Source: Schistocerca nitens (lineage: Eukaryota; Arthropoda; Insecta; Orthoptera; Acrididae). From it: a stretch of DNA of 64,000 nucleotides. Shown here one piece after another: positions 55,195-64,000 of this stretch. The notes under the pieces are model-generated. The model searched no databases. It was not told where the DNA came from and was given only the letters and a program-made list of their open reading frames with translations. The stretch is from assembly GCF_023898315.1 (NCBI RefSeq), contig NC_064617.1, forward strand, positions 712,339,202 through 712,403,201, given 5' to 3'. Position 1 is the stretch's first letter. The number at the start of each line of letters is the position of its first letter. The translations under genes and the position numbers were made by a program.

Positions 55195-56440
55195 TTATTT
55201 TCTGTATTTGAAGGTGAACAGAGGTGCAACAGTCCGTGCTGAGTTGGTGGAAATGTACGGCAACACCACACCTTCATATGACAAAAATAGCATAGAAACC
55301 AGGAATCACAACAGAAGTGGCGACATAGGGGCTCCTAAGATCGGCGTGTGAGAATAGAGGTGATAATGAAAAAGTGAAAATCAGTCATGGATCAGTTTCC
55401 AGCATCCTGCACGACATTTTGAACATGGAAAACATCGCCGCTCGCTGGGATTCGCGTGTGCGCACACATTCAGAAAGCCCGTAGAAATGTTGCAGCCGTG
55501 TCAGGGCAGTCAAAATCAGAGGTTTCCTTTTGCTATGACGGAACACTTTGAAGATGCTTGTACTTTCATGGAACACCTTTATTTTGAAGGTTAATAAAAC
55601 TTTAAAAATAAAAAAAAACCTGTTTTACCTAGTGATTTCCAATTTAATCATAACTAGTAAAACGGAAGTCATAATAAAATTTAAATACGTATCGTCAAAA
55701 TGTCGAAAAAGAAAAACGCCAGTTTTTCGCGGAACACTTACTCACTTCCTGCGGAACATCAGTGTTCCACGGATCACAGTGTGGTAACCCTGGTGTAGGT
55801 GACTTCGTTTGCCGCCTTGTCATCTTGGACGATTGTATCAACATGACGCCGAGACAAAGGAGCAAGTAAGCAACGAAGACGTGTGGTTTCACTACCGCCG
55901 AAGAAAGGGAAGAATCCACCATCATCGGGCAAGATGATGCTAAGTGTTTTATTGGGATTGACTTGGAGTGGGGTCTAGTGCCAACAGATTATGCTCGTTA
56001 AGAGTAAATCATCATAGAAGCATACTGCCGAAATATCTTTAGAGGGTTATGACACGCTGTCAAGACGAAGCGCCGCGAGGAGCTGTCCTGAGATATTTCT
56101 GCTCCACGACAACAGCACAGCTCATTCTGCCCGGGACACATTCGCGCATCCCACTTTTATGGAATATCAGATTTTGCCTCGCCCCTCTCATTCTACTGAT
56201 ATGCACCCAGTGACTTTTCCACTTTCCTCGGGTGAAGAAATCATTGCATGACAAGCGTTTCTAGAAGTAAGGCGATGTGATTTTCGAGGTGGAAGGTTTT
56301 CTTAAGAGCCAAATTGTAGACGTTTACAACCAAACTCTCCACGAAGTCATCACTTTGGATACAGAGTGTAGCTACAGAGTAACACCAGTACCAAGTTTCA
56401 TGGACGAAATTTGGTTTTTCGATATAATTAAAACTTTGTC
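55195..56440 (+). pseudogene. Mariner transposase relic, interrupted
   Basis: The plus strand keeps the N-terminal helix-turn-helix part (ATVRAELVEMYGNTTPSYDK near 55,228), then ISHGSVSSILHDILNM near 55,380. After an insertion come DETKEQ...VWFHYRRR (55,850-55,905), LLHDNSTAHSARDT (about 56,090) and RVKKSLHDKRF (about 56,229). The SPDxAPxD motif region is present as STDMHPVTF. Many stops and frame changes are present and the ends were not found. An AT-rich block at 55,515-55,792 splits it. Confidence 0.7.
55515..55792. mobile_element. Possible short hAT-derived MITE
   Basis: The block starts near ATGACGGAACACTTTGAAG and ends GGAACATCAGTGTTCCACGG...GTGGTAACCCTGGTG. The right end resembles the CAGxGGTTCTCAAAC...GGAACAC type terminus of some hAT elements, and GGAACAC recurs in inverted form. 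It separates two collinear parts of a mariner transposase. No target duplication was established. Confidence 0.4.
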
Positions 56441-56489
56441 TACTACTCGTATACGTCGTCCCATCCTCTTCGTGGAGGTTGTACGACAC

Positions 56490-57000
56490 GTCTCCTTGGC
56501 AAGGTAATTTTTGTGTAGCAGATCTAAAAGGAAACAGATTGAAGATGGTCTGAAGTGTATTAGAAAGGTCTCAGAAAGAAAAGAGAGCTTTATGGCAGAT
56601 TTATGAGAAGTCAAAGTCACAAACGAAATGTGAGCGAAACCAAAATCAGCATAAAGAGAGCAATGCGTGAAGTGTTAATTCGAAAGTAAAAACTGATTTA
56701 CGGATCGATGTGACGGAAAAGCCTAAGAAATTTCGTTTTCACTTGAAGTCAGTAAACGGCGATCATATCTACACCGAAACGGAAAACGACGGAGTAGGTC
56801 GAAATACTGATTTCAGTGTCACGAAATTACTTCTCTGCGCAGCATCGTAATACGATTCGTACTTTCAATCACCATATGATTCACGAGATGGAATTTTCTG
56901 AGGTAAGTGATCATAGAAAACTAAATCTACTAAAATCTCTCATTGGAGGAAAGGCAGGTGGATCTGACGAAATACAGTGCTTAGCCGATCCAGCCCAAGC
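56490..57000 (+). pseudogene. LINE fragment, CR1/Jockey-like linker
   Basis: Plus-strand phrases KKRELYGRFMRSQSHK (about 56,575), KPKKFRFHLKSVNGDHIYTE (about 56,720) and SEVSDHRKLNLLKSLIGGKA (about 56,900) follow the order of the pre-RT linker in CR1/Jockey elements. The last corresponds to LLxSLxxxKAxGxDEI. Frames are broken and the ends undefined. Confidence 0.55.
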
Positions 57001-58655
57001 GGAACAAAAATTACCCCGTACTCGTACTTCGGAGTGCGATTCCATCCCCTCCCCCCTCCCTCTCTCCTCCACACTAGCAACAGCAGAATGTAAAAAAAAA
57101 AAAATCGTTCCGTGCGTATTTTCTGTAGTAAATGGAGGCTGAAGAATGGTAATTTCACAGTGCTAATCACGTTTACGACAAGTAACTTCATTCAAAACGT
57201 TGTATCAGTCCTCCCCGGTTGGTTCCGTTGGTGGAGTTTTGCGCTAGAATATTCGAGTTGGAGAGTTCGAGTCAATGTCTGGGTGCAATATCTTTCATTT
57301 GCTAATTTTAACCTGGGCGACATGGTACGAATTTGGCTTCTTAATTGTTATACTGTATTTACGGCGCGTCTTATACAAAGCCCGTACAATTTCTTAGTAC
57401 TAACACAGAAATGAGAGTACTGTCGTTTTATTATTCCACTCTTTAAGACGTTTTTTTACGTTTGAACGTTCACCTGTTTTCTTACGACGCACTACACCTC
57501 TCCATGCTCCCTTTCTAGTTACGTTATTTGCAACTTGTGTGGAGTATAGTTGCAGCTTCTCGCTATGATATGGAACGAATCAGACATACAGTTACAGTAC
57601 TACTCCTCAGCGAAAAATATGGCAGTATACTAACCATTTCCATGACTGACTTTTCTTATAGACGTGTATACTGGTTGGTTGGTTTAAAGAGGGGGGGGGG
57701 GGGGGGGCGGGACCAAACTGCTTGGTCATCGGTACCCACGTATAGTGATTTGTAACTAACGATCTCTCTCTCTCTCTCCACTTACTTTGTGTTACCAGTT
57801 AGTTCTGTTGTCCATTAAATGCTTTACATGACTTGGGTTATCATAAACTGTGTTCCTTCCATTCTTCCTCCCCAGACAATAAGTAAACAGAAAATTTTAG
57901 TTGGTGAAGATATTTAAATCCTGGCCATACAAATGAAGAAAAAAACAGTAGTTTTTGTGTTTTTTTTTTCAATCACGTAACTTATATTTTTTCAGTTGAA
58001 GAAAACCAGTTTACACAAATGGAGTTCCACAGTTTCCCTACTAGTCATCACCTTGCACGTTTCATCGACAGTTTCTTCCGTGACCAACCGCTTCGTGAAC
58101 AGTGTGGTTGCGTATATACAATTAATGCACCACTAGGGATAAGTGAGTATGGCATAGTAGTAAATACAGTCGAAGGCTGCCAGTTCGAAAGTGTGAGGAG
58201 CTACATTTTATTTATTTTCACATATTTTCAGCTTCCTTTAATTAAACTTAAAATTATATTCTTATATGTCAGTTGAAAATCGGAATTATTATATGAAAAT
58301 TGGGACAAGAATAAATCAAAAACGCTTGTATCACGAAAGTGGAAGGACGAACACAAATGAAAATAGGAGAAGTCGTTATTTCAAGCAGCAAACGAAATTT
58401 ACTCAGTTATGTAACTGAAAGAAAGTATTGACATACAAGTGCACACAGTTGTTAAACGTAGGTATCTCTGTCTCTAAGCTATGTCCTCTGCTGTTCAACG
58501 AACGTGCGATTGCATAACATATTGAAGTCCAGTGGTAGCTGGCAGAACATGACTTGGCGGACACTCTTGTTTTAAATACTGTTGCAGGCTACCTTTAACT
58601 TGTTATATAAATTGATGGAAGAGGGGGCAGAAAGGAAATGGAAGGGAAGGAAATA
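57001..58655. other. No gene; G-run repeat fragment at 57,690
   Basis: A pure G run (about 57,691-57,707) is followed by ACTGCTTGGTCATCGGTACC. This looks like the terminus of the dispersed repeat also seen, inverted, at 23,655-23,838. A short TC run is at 57,765-57,778. The remaining frames (for example 57,112-57,414) show no domain. Confidence 0.5.
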
Positions 58656-58656
58656 A

Positions 58657-59934
58657 TGATATCATCTGTCTTAGAACCTTGTGCGGAATCAGCGGCGACG
58701 AGTGAAAATGTGTGCCGGACCGAGACTTGAGCTCAGGATCTCCTGCTTATTAGTCAGTTGCGTTAACCACTGCGCCACCCGGACACATTAGTGTTTATCG
58801 CACATGCGTGGACTATCTCGGGACGCTACCCAGCCGATTCACATTCCCACCTCGCGCCACCTATCTGCAGCCCCCGTCCATGTACTCCACGCTCGCTGAT
58901 TTTGAATTCTCGCTGGAGGTCGAACGTAAATGTGCAACCACAATGTGCAATGGCAGTATACGACCAACGCGAGTGCCTTTGCTAACAGCACATTACCTGT
59001 AGCACCTTTCTTAAGCTCATGACCGTACCTGTTGGACCCTAGACGACCGGAAAACCATGGCCAGGTCAGATGAGACCCGATTTCAGCTGGTATGAGCTGA
59101 TGGTAGGGTTCGAGTTTGGTGTAGATCCCACGAAGCCATGGACCCAAGTTTCCACTGTGCAAGCTGGTGGTGGCTCCACAACAGTGTGGGTTGTGTTTAC
59201 GTGGAGTGCACGGGGTCCTCTGGTCTGTCTGAAAGGATCATTGAGGAACTGGTTATATTTGGCTACTTGGAGATTATTTGCAGCCATTCATGGACTTCCT
59301 GTTTCCAAACAACAATGGAATTTTTATGGATGCCTTGTCACTGGGCCACAGTTGTTCGCGATTGGTTTGAAGAACGTTCTGGACAGTTCGAGCGAGTGAT
59401 TTGGCCATCCAGTCATCCCAACATGAATTACATTGAACATTTATGGAACATAATCGAGAGGTCAGTTAGTGCATAAACTCCTGCGCTGGCAAAACTTCCG
59501 CAGTTATGGACGGCTGTAGAGGCAGCATGGCTCGATATTTCTGTAGGGGACCTCCAAAGACTTGTTCAGTCCATGCCACGTCGAGCTGCTGCACTTCAGT
59601 GGACAAAAGGAAGTCTGACACGATATTAGGCGGTATCCCATGGCTTTTGTCGCCTCAGTGGACATTCATCCTCCAGCGGGAATCTAAAATTAGCGAGCAT
59701 AGAGTTCATGGACATGTAGGTGGCGCTAGGTTGGAGTGTGAGTCGACTGGGGAGTGTACCGAAATAATCCGCGCATTTGCGATAAATACTGTGTCGTCCG
59801 GATGGCGCAGTGGTTAATGCGACTCCCCAGTAAGCAGCAGGTCCCAGGTTCGAGACCGAGTCTGGCACACATTTTCACTCATTATCGCTGATTCTTCACA
59901 AAGTATCGATGCAGCTCATATCATGTCCGAAACA
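58657..59934. mobile_element. Fold-back element with ~270-bp tRNA-like arms
   Basis: The left arm 58,657-58,935 and right arm 59,663-59,934 are inverted repeats. Shared landmarks are GAGTGAAAATGTGTGCC (58,710) with GGCACACATTTTCACTC (59,865), and a tRNA-like unit TCCGGATGGCGCAGTGGTTA with B-box-like GGTTCGAGACC (right arm, 59,798-59,859), present in reverse at left (TTAACCACTGCGCCACCCGG). The middle holds a truncated Tc1-like transposase gene. The tRNA-like units do not fold as tRNA genes. Confidence 0.78.
58940..59662 (+). pseudogene. Tc1-like transposase fragment
   Basis: The plus strand reads ARSDETRFQLV (first catalytic D, near 59,062), VSTVQAGGGSTTVWVVFTWS (59,148), DWFEERSGQFERVIWPSSHP with NMNYIEHLWNIIERSV (third acidic E, near 59,420), and VQSMPRRAAALQWTKGSLTR at the C-terminus. 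A frame change occurs between the first and second blocks, and the second catalytic D motif (QDNA) is eroded. The 5' third is missing. The right end GGTATCCCATGGCTTTTGTC resembles the terminal repeat of a Tc1 family I know from locusts. Confidence 0.8.
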
Positions 59935-60153
59935 CTAGACACCACGTATTCATCTAATTTTAATTTATTGCTGAGCTCAACAAACATGCAACATAAATAC
60001 AGCAAATAGCGAGCTTGTGTAGTGGATCTATATGGTTTCTCCTTGGAATTTCTGTGAGACAGACAATCGCAATGCTGGTAATACATGCATGCAGTAGCTA
60101 TACGTTGCTTTCTACATGCACATGTTCCTACGCAAGTAAAACGTCAGCTTATT

Positions 60154-60338
60154 GCCGGCCGGTGTGGCCGAGCGGTTCTAGGCGCTTCAGTCTAGAACCG
60201 CGCGACCGCTACGGTCGCAGGTTCGAATCCTGCCTCGGGCATGGATGTGTGTGATGTCCTTAGGTTAGTTAGGTTTAAGTAGTTCTAAGTCTAGGGTACT
60301 GATGACCTCAGATCTTAAGTCCCATAGTGCTCAGAGCC
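60154..60338 (+). mobile_element. tRNA-headed SINE, full length
   Basis: The cleanest copy in the window. Head GCCGGCCGGTGTGGCCGAGC, A box TGGCCGAGCGGTTCTAGGCG, B box GGTTCGAATCC, and the body and tail to CAGAGCC. The 11-bp target duplication GTCAGCTTATT is at 60,143-60,153 and 60,339-60,349. Confidence 0.94.
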
Positions 60339-60567
60339 GTCAGCTTATTTCACTTTATTTTCTACTGTCGTTTTATACAGATACCAGTTACAAGATTTGA
60401 GGAAGTTGAATCCCGAACCACGTCGCTTGTCATTTCCAACCTACGAGCCCAAGCAGCAGTTTTCTGAAGACATATTTCTAAAAACACTGTACTTCAAACA
60501 ACAAGGGAACCAGGCGAAAGGTCATCCACACTGTGAAGATAAACTTTTAATCCACTTTGGTATTATA

Positions 60568-62196
60568 CGAGGGGCTTTCAATAAGTAATGAACCACATTT
60601 TTTTCTCGACCAGTTTGGGTTGTAAATATACGGAATTTGCTGTCAGATTTTGTGGAATATTCCCCCCCCCCCCCCCCCCCCCCCCCTCTCATAGTTTCAT
60701 GAAGTTCCGATATGTGGCGGCGCTATACCTAGCCTTCAAAATGGCGTGTGTAACAGGAGTGCTTTCCACGCAGAGAAAGCACTCCGTCTGCAGGCCGCAA
60801 GTGGCCCACCGGGACCATCCGACCGCCGTGTCATCCTCAGATGAGGATGCGGACAGGAGGGGAGTGTGGTCAGCATACCGCTCTCCTAGTCGTTGTGATG
60901 GTTTTCTTTGAACGGAGCCGCTACTATTCGGTCGAGTAGCTCCTCAGTTGGCATCACGAGGCTGAGTGCACCCCGAAAAATGGCAACAGCTCATGGCGGG
61001 CTGGATGGTCAACCATCCAAGTGCCGGCCACGCCCGACAGCGCTTAAGTTCGGTCATCTGACGGGAACCGGTGTATCCACTGCGGCAAGCCGTTGCCTTT
61101 CCAAGCAGAGAGCTATCATTGAATTTCTTTTGGCGGAAAACCAGAGCATCGCAGATATTCAAAAGCGATTTGAGAATGGCTTTGAAGACCTGGCAGTGAA
61201 CAAAAGCACGGTGAAGTCGTTGGGGGAGGCGTCTGTCATCATCGCCACAAGGTCGCGCAAACGTTACCGATCTCCCTCGTACCGGTGGGCCATACACAGC
61301 TGTGACTCCTGCTTTGTTGGAACATGCGGGCATTCTCATTCGAGGAGATCGACGGGTCAAAATCAAACATCTCGGTGCCCGGTAGTGCTGACACACTCGT
61401 TCACCAGCTAGGATTCTCAGAGGTGGTTTGCTCGCTGGGTTCCTCGCAGCCTAACTTAAGACCATAAAGAGCAACGAAGGACCATCTGTGCGGAATTTCT
61501 TGCGCGTTACGGGGCTGATCGTGAAAATTTTTTGTGGGACATCGTCACAGGCGATGAAACATGGGTTCGTAGCTTCTAACCGGAAACAGAACGGCAGTCC
61601 ATGGGCTGGCGCCACGCCACCTGTCCTCCGAACAAAAAGTTCAAAGACGCAACCTCAGCCGGGACTCTGAAGGCGTTACTGTTAGATGTCTTCCCTCATG
61701 TCGCAATGATCAGCTCGGAAATGTGTTGTGCTACGCTCAGGAAATTGTGGAAACGACTTCAGCATGTTCGCCGCCACAAAAATGGAAACAAACTCCTCGT
61801 CCTCCATGACAGTGCAAGTCCTCAGTCAAGCCTGCGCACTCGAGAGGAACTCACAAAACTTCATTGGACTGTTGTTCCTCATCCAGCCTACAGCCCGAAT
61901 CTCGCACCTTCCGACTTCCATCTGTCTGGCCCAGTGAAGGATGCACTCCGCGGGAAGCAGTTCGATCATCTGGAGGCTATTGATGCTTCAAGACTTTGAC
62001 TCTGACGTCGACCAGCAGAGTGGCACCAAGCGGGCATACAGGCACTCCCAGTAAGGTGACGAAGACCGTCGCATTGAACGGAGATTATATTGAAAAAGAA
62101 GAGTAAGAAATAATATGGTATACTGGAATACTGAATAAAACCAACCCGCTTTAGAAAAAATAAAAAAGTGTTGCATTAGTTATTGAACGACCCTCA
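60568..62196 (+). mobile_element. Mariner-like transposon, full length, decayed
   Basis: The left end CGAGGGGCTTTCAATAAGTA and the complement of the right end (TGAGGGTCGTTCAATAACTA) are inverted repeats, flanked by TA (60,566-60,567 and 62,197-62,198). A ~25-bp C run lies at 60,662-60,686. The transposase is on the plus strand: N-terminal SKQRAIIEFLLAENQSIADI near 61,100, GDETWVRSF near 61,550, KNGNKLLVLHDSASPQSS near 61,780, and HPAYSPNLAPSDFHL near 61,880, where SPDL has become SPNL. Frames change at least twice, so it is dead. Confidence 0.9.
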
Positions 62197-62198
62197 TA

Positions 62199-62985
62199 TA
62201 TTAGCCGATATAGTTTCAGAGAGCGTATACTGATCTCAAATATGTTGATGAAATACTCTGCAGTTCCTAACCACATGCAATACTGGTGTCCTATTTTGGA
62301 GGAATGTACACCGTTCTTCCACGCTCGAGGAGAGGGCTTCGAATTCCCGACCGGCCATCGAATTTAAAACACAAGGAAAAAGCGTAGTTACGCCTTATGT
62401 GTGGTTGGAATTGGTGATCATTGCGTCAGGTACGACTGCTTTCTGCTGTTACGCGTGTCTCACTCATCGGTTGAAAAGGCGGTTTTGCTAGAGACCGAGT
62501 AGGTGATTCAAGCGTGTACCATACAAACTGACCAACATTCACAACGACACTCAAAAGGAGATGCCTGTCAGCCGCAACTTAAATGCAGGCCAGTCCTAAA
62601 TTCTGAATTTGCAGACACGCACACATATTTAGCGGACAATCAGGGTACAAACTGTACATCCCGGAGACGGGGAAACACATTTTTATTTCTAAACGTATTC
62701 TGCATCAGTTCTCCCTCATAGGAGATAAGTATGTGTTTTTTAAGAAGTATATTTGTCCCGAGAATAATAGGTGTTGTTACGTCAATAAAGCCTATGTTAT
62801 CATTTGAAATATTGAACTTGACTATAAAATAGTGTAGTTTTCGTGAGTGGTATGCAACACTGCCTTTTGTCCTGCATAAGGATGGTTTGTTCTGATCATG
62901 TACGTGTATTGACATTATTGACTGCAATACAGTCTTTGACTTCTGAACGTGGCAAGGATAAAATAAAAGGACTGAAGTGCTGCCT
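62199..62985. other. No gene recognised
   Basis: No element or exon recognised. The 133-codon minus frame at 62,640-63,041 shows no family signature and overlaps the start of the LINE. Confidence 0.5.
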
Positions 62986-63965
62986 ACAACTTGTATAGAA
63001 ACCAGGCTGCAGTTGTAAGAGTCAAAGGACATGAAAGGCAATCGTTAGTTCAGAAGGGAGTGAGATAAGGTTTAAGCCTATCCCCAATGTTGTGTAATCT
63101 GTACATTGAGCAAGCTTTAAAGCAAACAAAGGAGAAATTAGCAGAGGGAATCAAAGTTCATGGAGAAGAAATAAGAACTTTGAGGTTTGCTGATGACTCT
63201 GTAATTATGTCAGAGACGGAAAAGGTCTTGAAGATAAGTTGAACTATAAACGGTTTATGTCTTGAAAAGAGGACGTGAAGTAAGTATGAAAAAGTGGAGT
63301 GGAATCTAGTCAAATTCAGTTAGACGATTCTGAGGGAATTAGATTAGGGAGATGAGACATTTAAAGTACTCTAAGGGTTTTGCTACTTAGGTAACAAAAT
63401 AACTGACGACGGTCAAAATAGAGAGGGTATAAAGTACATACTGGCATTGGAAGGAAAGCGTTTTATGGAAATGGGAAATTTGTTAACACTGGATATAAAT
63501 TCAAGTTTCAGGAAGTCTTTTCTTAAGGTATTTGTCTCGAGTGTAGCCTTTTTCGGAAGTTAAACGTGATGATAGGCAATTGAAGCAAGGAGAGAGAGGA
63601 AGCTTTTCAGATGTAGTGCTCTAAACTAATGGAGAAGATTTGATGGGTAGATCGAATAACAAATGAGGAGATACCGACTCGTATTGGAGAAAAAAGAAAT
63701 TTGTGATGCAGCTCAACTAAAAGATGGAATCAGTTGATAGGACACGTTCTGTGGCATCAAGGAATTTAATAGCGGAAGAAAGTATGGGAGGGTAAAAAAT
63801 GATAATGTGTCGAGTAAAAATTGTAGAGAAGACCAAGGCTTGTGAACAGTAAGTAGGTTCATGAGGATTTAGGTTGCATTTGTCACGCGAAGTCAGTGGG
63901 GTTTGCACAGAATAGAGTAACATAGGGAGCTCCATCAAACAAGTCCTGGGACTGAAGACAACAAA
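62985..63965 (+). mobile_element. RTE-like LINE, old 5'-truncated copy
   Basis: The nucleotide sequence is collinear with the RTE-like copies at 39.5-45.4 kb. Shared points are CTATCCCCAATGTTGTGTAA (motif B region), TTTGAGGTTTGCTGATGACT (FADD box, 63,178-63,197), GGTAACAAAATAACTGACGA (63,390) and the end TGGGACTGAAGACAACAAAA (63,947-63,966), the CAA-type tail. Frameshifts and stops are dense, so it is clearly older than the other two copies. Confidence 0.82.
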
Positions 63966-64000
63966 AGCTAATATTTTTTATACATTGGCTACACATATAG

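Overview
This is eukaryotic DNA, almost certainly from a large repeat-rich insect genome. I lean to an orthopteran of the locust/grasshopper kind. The reasons are the dense mixture of old LINEs, Tc1/mariner elements, hAT and PIF/Harbinger elements, fold-back elements, and a tRNA-headed SINE whose tail (GATGTCCTTAGGTTAGTTAG) I associate with Schistocerca. There is no operon structure, no rRNA and no CRISPR. Nearly every long open frame belongs to a transposable element.

The one host gene I can support is a single coding exon at 26,358-26,488 (+). Its translation ends in a motif (MLEAALQQMDGIISG) that matches the N-terminus of liprin-beta, a scaffold protein of synapses and focal contacts. It has a clean 3' splice site, an in-frame ATG and a phase-1 donor. 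A candidate promoter (a perfect NRF1/Ewg palindrome near 24,047) and a candidate non-coding first exon (donor at 24,469) lie upstream. No further exon was found in the remaining 37 kb, so most of the window is probably a giant first coding intron filled with transposons.

Layout. 0-3 kb: a Tc1-like element split by a solo-LTR-like insertion, inside a diverged tandem duplication that also carries a SINE. 5-6.3 kb: tandem ~820-bp repeats loaded with GCCATCTTGG and TGACGTCA motifs. 6.4-7.9 kb: a long inverted repeat enclosing a GIY-YIG-like (Penelope-type) fragment. 8.1-9.4 kb: a decayed mariner. 9.7-10.5 kb: a Ty3/gypsy integrase fossil. 13.7-14.9 kb: a LINE. 15.3-16.7 kb: an apparently intact mariner-like transposon with a 350-codon open frame. 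18.5-19.4 kb: an internally deleted mariner. 20.6-23.5 kb: a PIF/Harbinger element with TTA target duplications, whose MADF-BESS gene and antisense transposase gene are interlocked, each with an exon inside the other's intron. 24-26.5 kb: the host promoter and exon region. 27-29 kb: a tRNA-like fold-back, then a ~1.47-kb imperfect palindrome. 29.6-31.2 kb: a hAT relic. 32.3-39.5 kb: nested CR1/Jockey-like LINEs. 39.5-45.4 kb: two RTE-like LINEs head to head around a GC-rich island, one split by another LINE. 46.8-51.4 kb: SINEs and a nest four elements deep (LINE, fold-back, Tc1, SINE). 52-57 kb: LINE and mariner relics. 58.6-62.2 kb: a fold-back with tRNA-like arms around a Tc1 fragment, then a SINE and another mariner. 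63-64 kb: an old RTE-like LINE.

All calls rest on reading the sequence and on remembered family features. No database search was run. Element ends are firm only where terminal repeats and target duplications are stated.
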